Positions 7,939 to 16,497 of a stretch of 64,000 nt of DNA are shown in pieces (position 1 is the stretch's first letter; each line of letters opens with the position of its first letter). The DNA comes from Pseudomonas hefeiensis (GTDB taxonomy: Bacteria > Pseudomonadota > Gammaproteobacteria > Pseudomonadales > Pseudomonadaceae), in the NCBI RefSeq assembly GCF_030687835.1, contig NZ_CP117449.1, positions 2,418,001 through 2,482,000 on the forward strand. Direction: 5' to 3'. The translations under genes were made by a program, and so were the position numbers. The notes under the pieces are model-generated. The model was not told the origin of the DNA, did no database searches, and worked only from the letters and a program-made list of their open reading frames with translations.

Positions 7939-9408
7939 GTGAAGCATTTACTGAAAGATCCAACACTGTGGCGTACGGGCGCCTACATCGCTGGAGAGTG
8001 GCTGAACGAGACGCCACACGGTCGCTACACGTTGCATAATCCGGTCGACCAAACGGTGCTTGCCGAGCTGCCGCGCTGCCGCGAAACCGAAGTGCGCCGG
8101 GCAATCGATGCCGCGCACGAGGCTTTTGGTCCATGGCGTCGCTTGACGGCCAAACGCCGTGGCGAGGTGTTGCGTCGCTGGTACGAGTTGATGGTGGAAC
8201 ATCGCGAGGATATCGCCACGCTGATTACTTTGGAGGAGGGTAAGCCTCTGGACGAGGCGCGCGGTGAAGTCGATTACGCTGCGTCCTTTATCCGATGGTT
8301 TTCCGAAGAAGCCACACGTGTGCGTGGCGATCTGATCCCCGGCGTAAAAGATACTCAGCGTATCGTTGTACTGCGCGAGCCCATTGGGGTCTGCGCCGCG
8401 ATAACACCGTGGAACTTCCCCGCGGCCATGATTACCCGCAAGGCGGCTCCGGCACTCGCGGCGGGCTGCACGATAGTGGTGAAACCGGCGAGCCAGACAC
8501 CGATGACCGCACTTGCGCTCGCCGAACTGGCACAACGTGCTGGAGTGCCAGCCGGTGTTTTCAGCGTGATCACGGGTAATGACACCCGAGACATTGCGGG
8601 CGAGCTTACGGGCAACCCGTTGGTGCGCAAACTCACGTTTACGGGTTCCACCGAAGTTGGCCGGCTGCTCTTGGCGCAGGCGGCGCAGACGGTCAAGAAA
8701 TGCTCCATGGAGTTAGGTGGCAACGCCCCCTTCATCGTCTTCGATGATGCTGATCTTGATGCTGCGGCTGACGGTGTGATGCAGGCTAAGTTTCGCAATG
8801 GCGGGCAGTCATGTATCGGGGCGAATCGGGTGCTGGTGCAATCGGGGATTTATGACGCCCTAGCTGATCGCATCGTCGAGCGCATGGCCCGACTGAAGGT
8901 GGGAAATGGTCTTGAGCCTGGTGTGCAGGTGGGACCGCTGATCGATAAAGCCGCGGTACGAAAATCCCAGGAGCTTGTTGATGATGCGTTGGCCCAGGGT
9001 GCTCGACTATTGTCCGGTGGTACACGCCATGCATTGGGTGGGTGCTTCTTCCAACCCACGCTACTTGCAGAGGTGACGCATGGAATGAGAGTGGCACGCG
9101 AGGAGATATTCGGCCCGGTCATGCCATTGGTGCGTTTCGATAGCGATGATGACGCAATCGCAATGGCGAACGACAGCGAGTATGGCCTTGCGGCGTATCT
9201 GTTCAGCCGCGATGCGGCGCGCATCTGGCGCAACGCCGCACGCATCGAGTCGGGCATGGTCGGCATCAACTGCGGTTTGATATCGAATGAGGTCGCCCCC
9301 TTCGGTGGGGTGAAACAGAGTGGTCTTGGGCGAGAGGGATCACACCTTGGAATCGATGAGTTCCTGGAGGTGAAATACCTCTGTTGGGACGGCCTGGAAA
9401 GTGTCTGA
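7939..9408 (+). CDS. NAD(P)-dependent aldehyde dehydrogenase, GabD-like
   Basis: A 489-residue aldehyde dehydrogenase close in pattern to succinate-semialdehyde dehydrogenase. The cofactor-site strand ITPWNFPAAM is at 155-164, the general base Glu258 in MELGG, and the nucleophile Cys292 in GGQSCIGANR, so it should be active. It starts 16 bases after the lyase gene, consistent with oxidation of the aldehyde made by that enzyme. Length matches the family. The start is ATG-less upstream: GTG 7939 follows a GAGCATGAGG ribosome site. Substrate could be succinate semialdehyde or another dicarboxylic semialdehyde. Confidence 0.85.
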   Translation: MKHLLKDPTLWRTGAYIAGEWLNETPHGRYTLHNPVDQTVLAELPRCRETEVRRAIDAAHEAFGPWRRLTAKRRGEVLRRWYELMVEHREDIATLITLEEGKPLDEARGEVDYAASFIRWFSEEATRVRGDLIPGVKDTQRIVVLREPIGVCAAITPWNFPAAMITRKAAPALAAGCTIVVKPASQTPMTALALAELAQRAGVPAGVFSVITGNDTRDIAGELTGNPLVRKLTFTGSTEVGRLLLAQAAQTVKKCSMELGGNAPFIVFDDADLDAAADGVMQAKFRNGGQSCIGANRVLVQSGIYDALADRIVERMARLKVGNGLEPGVQVGPLIDKAAVRKSQELVDDALAQGARLLSGGTRHALGGCFFQPTLLAEVTHGMRVAREEIFGPVMPLVRFDSDDDAIAMANDSEYGLAAYLFSRDAARIWRNAARIESGMVGINCGLISNEVAPFGGVKQSGLGREGSHLGIDEFLEVKYLCWDGLESV

Positions 9409-9798
9409 AGTGCAGCACTGACACAGGGTGAATGCCGATGAATTGCGGTTCAGATGAGCCGTAGTTAATCGGCATCCCATATTTATGTGCGTGGGGCAAA
9501 GCGTCTTCAAACAGTGCGACAAAACCTGGTTGCAGACATCCCGGGCAATCCGGGCAGGCTTCTGGCTGGGGCGGGTATTGCTGTCAAACCTGCTCCCGTC
9601 ATCTATCACCTCCAGCGATACCTCTGATTGTGGAATGCGATTTCAGCACGGATATCCGATTCGATAGTCTCGTTCTTGCTTGGGCATTGTCAGTCTGAAT
9701 TTTATGAACTTTCAGGATCAGGTCGATAGCGCCGCTGAACTCGCTGGTGCGCAATGCGATGTCAGCCCGATTGAAATAAGAATAATTAGGAGCGCGTG
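9409..9798. other. 390-base gap without a recognisable gene
   Basis: No frame here looks like a protein I recognise, and there is no clear terminator hairpin with a T run. The last 60 bases must hold the promoter or leader of the flavin monooxygenase gene, with the ribosome site TAGGAG at 9788-9793. Confidence 0.4.
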
Positions 9799-10932
9799 AT
9801 GATTGCAGCAGTCAATAAAGTCTTGGTTATCGGAGGCGGTTTTTCCGGTATGACAGCGGCTATCCAGCTTGCCCGCCAGGGTGTCGAAGTGGACTTGGTC
9901 GAGATAGATCCCCTGTGGTGTCCCCTGGGGGCTGGCATTACGCTTAGCGGCCCCACGTTAAGGGCGTTGGATACCGTTGGCATCCTCGAAAGGGTGACCG
10001 AGGAAGGGTATTTGTCCACGGATTTCGATGTGTTTTCACCAGCAGGTGACCTAATCGTGCAGTTGGCGCTTCGACCTCCCGTCAGCCATAGACAAATCCC
10101 TTGTGGCGGCGGCATCCTGCGCCCAGTCCTGGCTCGGATTTTTGCCGATAAGACACGGGAGGTGGGCACTCACGTGCGCCTTGGCGTGACCTTCGACAGT
10201 ATCTCCGAGCATGGGGCTGGCGTCGAGGTGGCGTTCACCGACGGGACCCAAGGGTCTTATGACCTGGTCATCGCCGCCGATGGCGTGCATTCGCGGATGC
10301 GAAAAGAGTTTTTTCCTGAGGCGCCGTCACCCAAACCCATCCACCAGAGCGCCTGGCGTGCTGTGCTCAGGCGGCCGTCGGAAATCGTCCGCCCCAGTCA
10401 TTGGCTGGGACGCACCAAGGTGGGCGTCAATCCGATTTCCGCCACGCATATGTACATGTTCCTCATGGAAAATCGAGAATTTTCTGAGTGGATTGATCCG
10501 GCAAACTGGGCAGGCGAAGTGGCGCGTCTGCTTAGTGAGTTCCCAGCCCCGGTTCTGCAAACGCTCGTGCCACAACTGTACGAGCCGGGCGCCAATATCG
10601 ACTACCGTCCACTGGCCAATCTGCTGGTACCGCTGCCATGGCATAAAGGCCGCATCGTAATGATCGGGGACACAGTGCATGCCACCACTCCTCATTTGGC
10701 TTCCGGAGCCGGAATAGGCATCGAGAGCGCCATCGTGCTCGCAGAAGAATTGCTTGCCTCCAGCGATCTGCAGGTTGCTTTGGCCCGGTTCGAAGCACGG
10801 CGTTGGGAACGTTGCCAACTGGTAGTCGAGAATTCCGCACGGCTGTGCGAGATCGAAAAAAGCGGCGGCGACAAGCAGGAGCATGCGCAAATCATGGGCG
10901 ACTCCATGGCGACCTTGGCTGAGCCGATCTGA
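9799..10932 (+). CDS. FAD-dependent aromatic monooxygenase
   Basis: A 377-residue class A flavoprotein hydroxylase of the salicylate / 6-hydroxynicotinate monooxygenase type. The FAD dinucleotide motif IGGGFSGMTAAIQLA is near residues 12-26, the DG motif VIAADGVHSRMR near 158, and the ribityl-binding GD motif MIGDTVHATTPHLASGAG near 292. It would hydroxylate, perhaps decarboxylatively, an aromatic acid using NAD(P)H and oxygen. ATG 9799 is preferred over the adjacent GTG 9796 because of spacing to TAGGAG. It stands alone, 390 bases after the dehydrogenase gene and facing the convergent cache-domain gene. Confidence 0.82.
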   Translation: MIAAVNKVLVIGGGFSGMTAAIQLARQGVEVDLVEIDPLWCPLGAGITLSGPTLRALDTVGILERVTEEGYLSTDFDVFSPAGDLIVQLALRPPVSHRQIPCGGGILRPVLARIFADKTREVGTHVRLGVTFDSISEHGAGVEVAFTDGTQGSYDLVIAADGVHSRMRKEFFPEAPSPKPIHQSAWRAVLRRPSEIVRPSHWLGRTKVGVNPISATHMYMFLMENREFSEWIDPANWAGEVARLLSEFPAPVLQTLVPQLYEPGANIDYRPLANLLVPLPWHKGRIVMIGDTVHATTPHLASGAGIGIESAIVLAEELLASSDLQVALARFEARRWERCQLVVENSARLCEIEKSGGDKQEHAQIMGDSMATLAEPI

Positions 10933-11062
10933 GTGATTGAAGTCCCTGGCCACTGGGCAAGCAATTTCGCCACTAGCCTTTCACGGTCTGGCATGAAAAG
11001 ACCGTTCAAGGCTAGCAGACTAGCGTGTCGTGCAGGTCCCCTCAGCGCAAGAGTGATAGCGA

Positions 11063-11806
11063 TTAGAGCCTGGGTACCGGCCGCTCCACGACGCTCCAAT
11101 AGGATGACGTGTCGATGAGACTCAAAACGCGCCCTTGTTCCATGTCCTGGTTCAGCACGCCCCGGATCAGATCGCCGGCCAACCAACTCGCCGTATTGGC
11201 GGCCAGCACGCGGCCCTCGGCATTGAGCAACAGCGCTTCATTGCTGACTCTCATCAGGCTGCTCACGAGCAAAGGTTCCAACGAATGCAGGGAGATGTCG
11301 GCGGCGGCGACGCCAATGAAGCGATCATCGAAAAAAATCGGCACGGAAAAGGCGACGATGTACTGCTCGGTGCCGTACAAGTCGACAAAAGGACCGTCTA
11401 TGGAAGGTTGGCGAGTCTGCTGCGGACGGGTGTACCAGGGCATGTGCAGGTAATCGTAGAAACGATCGCTGCGGCTATCGAGATTCAGCTGCAAAGGCTG
11501 GATGTGTTCGTTCTGGGTCCGGCACCACCACTGCAAGTGCATCTCGCAATCTTCCAGCTCACCGGGGGCGAAGACCACGCCGGCGCCATGAAACTTGAGG
11601 CTTTCAGAATCGAGAATCTGCCGGACGCCAGCCAGCAATGGCTTGAGGTCGCGTTGATTGGGTCGCCTGGTCTTGCACCGTTGCCGTTCCCAAATGCTCG
11701 ATACCTGGGCGCCCAGGTCGTTGAGACCCTTGAAGACGTTACCAATGGAAGCGTTGATCAACGTTGCGCATTGGAATAACCCATTTGCTGACATTTCGTT
11801 ATCCAT
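11063..11806 (-). CDS. cache-domain sensor protein
   Basis: A 247-residue protein whose middle looks like a single cache (PAS-like extracellular-type) ligand domain: YDYLHMPWYTRP, then DGPFVDLYGTEQYIVAFSVPIF and a DDRFIGVAAADISL strand, the usual layout for small-molecule sensing. It has no obvious signal peptide, membrane helix, HTH or kinase domain. It lies 107 bases after the GntR gene in the same direction, so both are probably one operon controlling the divergent amine-catabolic genes. A cytosolic stand-alone cache protein may act as a co-sensor for the regulator. Family fairly sure, role inferred. Confidence 0.65.
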   Translation of the reverse strand: MDNEMSANGLFQCATLINASIGNVFKGLNDLGAQVSSIWERQRCKTRRPNQRDLKPLLAGVRQILDSESLKFHGAGVVFAPGELEDCEMHLQWWCRTQNEHIQPLQLNLDSRSDRFYDYLHMPWYTRPQQTRQPSIDGPFVDLYGTEQYIVAFSVPIFFDDRFIGVAAADISLHSLEPLLVSSLMRVSNEALLLNAEGRVLAANTASWLAGDLIRGVLNQDMEQGRVLSLIDTSSYWSVVERPVPRL

Positions 11807-11913
11807 GGCTCTAACTCATGCCTCGGAAGGGACAGTGCGGTGTTTGCTGGCGACACGAACAAACTGTCGGGCGGTGTTTGGAGTCAGTTGTTCAGCAAGT
11901 TCTGTTCCAGTCA

Positions 11914-12660
11914 TCAGGCATCTTGCGCCATCTGCTGCAGCCGTATGGCGGTCAAGCGCCGGACGCCGCGAGCGACATGGGCTTCGGCCAGTGCCCCGGC
12001 CAGATTGGCATCGTTCGCAATGATGGCCTCCAGAATCGCCCGGTGTTCCCGTTCGATCACTTGGGGGGCCGGTTGCTCATCGAACGGCAACCATAACAAC
12101 TCCCCCAGTTCCGCCTGCAAACGGGCCTCGCTGTGGGTCAGCCGCACCGACTGCGACGCCACGGCAATTTCGATGTGGAACCTGGCGTCGGCACGTCGGC
12201 GCTCCAGCCGTTCTTGCGCCTTGGCCAACGCATCGATGTAACCACCCAACCGTGCATGCTGCTCTGGCCCGGCGCGTTGGGCTGCCAAGCGGGCGGCGGC
12301 GCCTGAGATGGCTGCGTGCTCGTCGGCCAGGTCACGCAATCCAAGCGTGCTCATTTCACGCAATTGATCGAACAAGGCCTGATCGGTGGTTAGTGGGGCG
12401 GCGCAGATAAAGCTGCCGCCGTTGCGTCCACGCCGGGTTTCGATGACCCCGCGCTCTCGCAAGGCAGCCAACGCATCGCGCAGGGTGACCGTGGCGACGC
12501 CAAGTTGGGTGGCCAGGGTACTTTCGCTGGGGAGCTGTTCACCTTCGACCAGAAGCCCAAGGTCAATCATTTCAACCAGGCGGCGGGTGACGGATTCCGT
12601 TCTCCCTTCCTGATTGAGGCGGATGAGGCTCGATGTAGGGCTCATGGTCGTTTCATTCAT
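11914..12660 (-). CDS. FadR-type GntR regulator
   Basis: A 248-residue regulator: winged HTH at about residues 20-85 (EQLPSESTLATQLGVATVTL, then a wing RRGRNGGSFI) and an FCD effector domain after it with the expected His-rich metal site. It reads away from the aldehyde dehydrogenase and permease genes across a 220-base spacer, the standard position for a local repressor. A perfect palindrome in that spacer is a candidate operator. ATG 12645 is an alternative start. Effector probably an amine-derived acid (inference). Confidence 0.85.
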   Translation of the reverse strand: MNETTMSPTSSLIRLNQEGRTESVTRRLVEMIDLGLLVEGEQLPSESTLATQLGVATVTLRDALAALRERGVIETRRGRNGGSFICAAPLTTDQALFDQLREMSTLGLRDLADEHAAISGAAARLAAQRAGPEQHARLGGYIDALAKAQERLERRRADARFHIEIAVASQSVRLTHSEARLQAELGELLWLPFDEQPAPQVIEREHRAILEAIIANDANLAGALAEAHVARGVRRLTAIRLQQMAQDA

Positions 12661-12689
12661 TGGTGGCGCCGTCGACGCCTGGACTCAAA

Positions 12690-12745
12690 AAATTCTATTT
12701 CATAGTTCAAAGGCATTTTCAGGGGCCATTGACGCGAAATTCTAT
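12690..12745. repeat. two direct copies of AAATTCTAT in the divergent spacer
   Basis: The nonamer AAATTCTAT occurs at 12690-12698 and again at 12737-12745, 47 bases apart, close to the GntR start. Paired direct repeats near a regulator start can be activator or repressor half-sites. Function not shown. Confidence 0.35.
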
Positions 12746-12816
12746 GGATGAAAAGGCATTGAAGTCAAAACAACCTGACCGAATTTGGTTTTCCTGGGGT
12801 TCTCATGGATTAAAAG

Positions 12817-12830
12817 ATATGGTTCCATAT
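12817..12830. promoter_or_regulatory. candidate GntR operator (ATATGG-TT-CCATAT)
   Basis: A perfect 6+2+6 inverted repeat 51 bases upstream of the aldehyde dehydrogenase start. Size and symmetry suit a FadR-type GntR dimer, and its regulator gene is divergent. The site lies where it would block transcription of the dehydrogenase and permease genes. Confidence 0.5.
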
Positions 12831-12880
12831 GTTTAAGCGAGCCGAGATCGCATTCATCCGAACCCAGGAGCACTTCAATC

Positions 12881-14374
12881 ATGAGTCACTTGACCCGAGC
12901 AGAGTGGGAAGCCAGAGCCAAGGCGCTGAACATCGAGGGCCGTGCCTTTATCGACGGGCGATACAGGCCTGCCAGTTCAGGCGCTACCTTCGAATGCGTG
13001 AGTCCTGTGGATGGGCGATTGTTGGGCCTGGTTGCAAGTTGCGATACCGCGGATGCCGAGCTGGCCGTGAGCAGCGCCCGGGCGGCATTCGAATCCGGCG
13101 TTTGGTCGCGTCAGGCACCGGCAGTGCGCAAGGCGGTCATGCTGCGTTTTTCCGACCTCTTGCAGTCCCACGCCGAAGAGCTGGCACTGCTGGAAACGCT
13201 GGACATGGGCAAACCGATCGCCGACTCACTGTCGGTCGACCTGCCCGGCGCCATCGACAGCATTCGCTGGTGCGGTGAAGCCATCGACAAGATCTACGAT
13301 GAGGTGGCCGCGACGGCTATGGATCAGCTCGGGTTGGTGACGCGGGAGCCGGTCGGGGTGGTCGTTGCCATCGTGCCGTGGAATTTCCCGTTGATGATGG
13401 CTTCGTGGAAATTGGGGCCGGCATTGGCGACCGGCAACTCGGTGATTCTCAAGCCTTCGGAGCGTTCGCCGCTGACGGCTATTCGCATCGCACAGCTTGC
13501 CCTGGAAGCAGGGTTGCCGGCCGGTGTGCTCAATGTGCTGCCAGGCTATGGGCATACGGTGGGCAAGGCCCTGGCCTTGCACGGTGACGTTGATGCGCTG
13601 GCGTTTACCGGTTCCACCCAAGTGGCCAAGCAACTTCTCGTGTATGCGGGTGAGTCGAACATGAAGCGGGTCTGGCTGGAGGCAGGGGGTAAGAGTCCGA
13701 ACATTGTCTTCGCCGATGCCCCTGATCTACAGGCAGCCGCCGAAGCGGCGGCGGCTGCTATCGCTTTCAATCAGGGCGAGGTGTGCACCGCCGGTTCACG
13801 TTTGCTCGTCCAGGCTTCCATCAAGGCGCGCTTCGTGCCGATGGTGGTCGAGGCCATGACAGGCTGGAAGCCGGGCCATCCACTGGACCCCGACACCAAT
13901 GTCGGTGCGCTGGTGGACGCGCGCCACCTGGAAGAGGTGTTGCACCACATTCGGCAAGGACAGGATCAAGGCGCCCAGTTGTTACTGGGAGGGCGCGTGG
14001 CATTGGAGGAAACCGGCGGCAGCTACGTGGAGCCGACACTGTTCGACAATGTCAGCAACTCGATGACTATTGCCCGGGAAGAGATTTTCGGCCCGGTGCT
14101 GTCGGTGATCGAATTCGACGAAGCCGAGGATGCGGTGCGCATCGCCAACGACACGCCTTACGGGCTGGCGGCAGCCGTCTGGACGGCCAGCCTGTCGCGC
14201 GCCCACACCATGGCCCGCGCACTTCGTGCCGGAAGTGTCTGGGTCAACCTGTATGACGGCGGCGACATGATGGCGCCGTTCGGTGGTTACAAGCAGTCCG
14301 GCAATGGCCGCGATAAATCCCTGCATGCCTTCGATAAGTACACCGAGATCAAGGCCACCTGGATACAGCTCTGA
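12881..14374 (+). CDS. gamma-aminobutyraldehyde-type dehydrogenase (KauB/PuuC family)
   Basis: A 497-residue aldehyde dehydrogenase. Length, the opening MSHLTRAEWE and the SPVDGRLLG segment match the KauB/PuuC group that oxidises 4-guanidinobutyraldehyde, gamma-glutamyl-aminobutyraldehyde or related aldehydes from agmatine and putrescine. Active-site residues are present: PWNFPLMM at 166-173, Glu267 in LEAGG, Cys302 in GEVCTAGSR. ATG 12881 follows CCAGGAGC; the longer frame from 12785 would read over the operator region. An APC permease follows 86 bases later. Which amine is used cannot be told from sequence. Confidence 0.85.
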   Translation: MSHLTRAEWEARAKALNIEGRAFIDGRYRPASSGATFECVSPVDGRLLGLVASCDTADAELAVSSARAAFESGVWSRQAPAVRKAVMLRFSDLLQSHAEELALLETLDMGKPIADSLSVDLPGAIDSIRWCGEAIDKIYDEVAATAMDQLGLVTREPVGVVVAIVPWNFPLMMASWKLGPALATGNSVILKPSERSPLTAIRIAQLALEAGLPAGVLNVLPGYGHTVGKALALHGDVDALAFTGSTQVAKQLLVYAGESNMKRVWLEAGGKSPNIVFADAPDLQAAAEAAAAAIAFNQGEVCTAGSRLLVQASIKARFVPMVVEAMTGWKPGHPLDPDTNVGALVDARHLEEVLHHIRQGQDQGAQLLLGGRVALEETGGSYVEPTLFDNVSNSMTIAREEIFGPVLSVIEFDEAEDAVRIANDTPYGLAAAVWTASLSRAHTMARALRAGSVWVNLYDGGDMMAPFGGYKQSGNGRDKSLHAFDKYTEIKATWIQL

Positions 14375-14460
14375 GCATTTCTGGTGAACCACGTTACGGG
14401 CGGGATGGCTCTGCCTGCTTGACGCTTACTCAAACGAATTCCTTTTTGAAGGATGGCGCA

Positions 14461-15939
14461 ATGAACAGCTCGATAAGCTCCACGGCAGCCGTGGACCAGG
14501 ACGCGGAGCAACTCCGTGCCCTGGGGTACACCTCGAATTTCGAACGTAGCATGAGCCTGTGGCAGAACTTTGCCCTCGGGTTCACCTACCTGTCGCCGGT
14601 GGTCGGTGTCTACACGTTGTTCGGCCTGTGCCTGGCAGCGGGCGGGCCGCCGATGTTCTGGTCCTACCTGCTGGTGGGGTTCGGGCAAATGCTGGTGTGC
14701 CTGATTTTTTGCGAAGTGGTGTCCCAGTACCCCATTTCCGGCGGTGTCTATCCGTGGGCCCGTCGCCTGGTGGGGAAAAAATGGGCCTGGATGGTCGGCT
14801 GGATCTACGCCATCTCTTTATGCGTGACCATTGCGGCTGTCGCATTGGGCGCCGGTCCCTACATTGCCAATCTGCTGGGTTTCGAGTCTTCTCCGGTCAC
14901 CAATACCTTGGTCGCGCTGGTGCTGACCGGCGCCGCGACGGTCCTGAACCTGAGCGGCACCAAGCTACTGGCGCGGGTGGCGATGTTCGGCTTTCTGTGT
15001 GAGCTGGTCGGGGCGTTGTTGATCGGCGGCTATTTGCTGATTTTCGAGCGCCACCAACCCTTGAGCGTGTTGTTCGACACGTTCGATATTTCTATCGATG
15101 GGGAGTACTGGCCGGCCTTCCTCGCCGCGTCACTGGCGGGGATGTTCCTTTACTACGGTTTTGAAGCGTGCGGCGATGTCGCCGAGGAAACGCCTAATCC
15201 CAGCCGCCAGGTCCCCAAGGCCATGCGGATGACGATCTGGATCGGCGGTGCCGCTTCGATCTTTGCCGCCCTGGCCTTGATCCTGGCCGTGCCTGATATT
15301 GCCGCCGTTGTCTCCGGGCAGGACAAGGATCCCATGGCCACGATATTCGGCGCGGCGTTCGGTCCGGTCATGTCGAGAGCGGTCATGGCGGTGATCACGG
15401 TCTCGTTCGTTTCCTGTGTGCTGAGCTTGCAGGCATCCGCCAGCCGCTTGTTGTATGCCTACGCCCGAGACGAGATGCTCATGGGTAGTGGTGTGCTGAA
15501 GAAACTCTCCCCGACCACCCATGTGCCGACCGCCGCCCTGATGGTTTGCGGGGTGTTGCCGGCGATCATCGTGTGTGTCGGCTTTTATCTTCAGAACGCG
15601 ATCGCGCTGGTGGTGAGTTTTGCCGCCATCGGTATCTACCTGGCGTTCCAGATGATCGTCGGGGGTGTGATATACGCTCGCCTTCGGGGCTGGACACCCA
15701 AGGGCCAGTTCACCTTGGGACGTTGGGGCTGGCCGGTGAACATCGCTGCACTCTGCTATGGCTTGTTCGCCATCGTCAATATGTCCTGGCCGCGTACGCC
15801 GGATGCGCCTTGGTACGTGAACTACGGCATCGTGTTGGTCGGCGCCATCGTGATTCTCGTCGGCCTCGTCTACATGGTCCTGTTTCGTCCCTACGAGAAG
15901 GGCACCGCCCCGGCTTCCGATGCCTGGAAAAAAGCCTAG
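14461..15939 (+). CDS. APC superfamily amino acid/amine permease
   Basis: A 492-residue inner-membrane transporter with about 12 hydrophobic helices. The start carries the APC hallmark FERSMSLWQNFALGFTYLSP, followed by GGPPMFWSY and a SGGVYPWARRL consensus segment, typical of the amino-acid/choline or polyamine branch. ATG 14461 lies after GAAGGA with good spacing; the frame open from 14419 has no site. Position right after the KauB-type dehydrogenase suggests uptake of that pathway's amine or amino acid. Confidence 0.88.
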   Translation: MNSSISSTAAVDQDAEQLRALGYTSNFERSMSLWQNFALGFTYLSPVVGVYTLFGLCLAAGGPPMFWSYLLVGFGQMLVCLIFCEVVSQYPISGGVYPWARRLVGKKWAWMVGWIYAISLCVTIAAVALGAGPYIANLLGFESSPVTNTLVALVLTGAATVLNLSGTKLLARVAMFGFLCELVGALLIGGYLLIFERHQPLSVLFDTFDISIDGEYWPAFLAASLAGMFLYYGFEACGDVAEETPNPSRQVPKAMRMTIWIGGAASIFAALALILAVPDIAAVVSGQDKDPMATIFGAAFGPVMSRAVMAVITVSFVSCVLSLQASASRLLYAYARDEMLMGSGVLKKLSPTTHVPTAALMVCGVLPAIIVCVGFYLQNAIALVVSFAAIGIYLAFQMIVGGVIYARLRGWTPKGQFTLGRWGWPVNIAALCYGLFAIVNMSWPRTPDAPWYVNYGIVLVGAIVILVGLVYMVLFRPYEKGTAPASDAWKKA

Positions 15940-16002
15940 GAATATGACGGCTTGCCGCCGGGCGCGGCAGGCAAATCCTCTGATGAGAAAAGGGTGAACG
16001 CT

Positions 16003-16488
16003 ATGACGTCCCGAATCCATTCGATGCTGCTTGGGTTGCTCCTGATTCTGGCCAGCCATGGGGTCATGGCGGCCAGTCAAAACGATACGCTGGGCGTGAT
16101 CCATGGCTACATGAAGGCTTGGAACGCTCGCGATGCGGACGCTGCGGCGAAGTACTTCGCCGAGGACGGCGAGTTTCTCGACGCCTCGGTGGGGGCACCG
16201 CAGGTCGGTCGGGAAAATGCCAAGACCCAGGTGATCGAAGTGTTCATGCACGCAGTGCCGGATCTGCAATGGACGATGCTGGGCGAGCCGATCGTCAACG
16301 GTGAAAGCATTGCCTTCGAATGGGAGTTCAAGGGGCACAATACCGGGCCTTGGAGCACCGAGACGCCGGCCACCCAGCGTCCCCTCAGCTTCAAGGGAGT
16401 GAGTTTCATACGGCTCAAGGAGGGCAAGATTCTCACGCAGCATGATTACTATGACGCCCTTGGTTTTAACAAGCAGCTCGGCTGGTAG
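16003..16488 (+). CDS. exported SnoaL/NTF2-like protein
   Basis: A 161-residue protein with a cleavable signal peptide (a hydrophobic LLGLLLILASHGVMAA run ends near residue 23) and a SnoaL-like cone fold: YMKAWNARDADAAAKYFAEDGEF, then repeated strands and a C-terminal HDYYDALGF. This fold is shared by ester cyclases, isomerases and simple binding proteins, so function is open. It starts 64 bases after the permease and is probably the last gene of that operon. A periplasmic member beside an importer could bind or pre-process the substrate (inference). Confidence 0.72.
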   Translation: MTSRIHSMLLGLLLILASHGVMAASQNDTLGVIHGYMKAWNARDADAAAKYFAEDGEFLDASVGAPQVGRENAKTQVIEVFMHAVPDLQWTMLGEPIVNGESIAFEWEFKGHNTGPWSTETPATQRPLSFKGVSFIRLKEGKILTQHDYYDALGFNKQLGW

Positions 16489-16497
16489 TTCGATACC

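Noticed and set aside
15130..16443. 437-residue minus-strand frame under the permease and SnoaL genes
   Set aside because: Low-complexity His/Arg/Gly shadow. The plus-strand genes have helices, a signal peptide and good starts.
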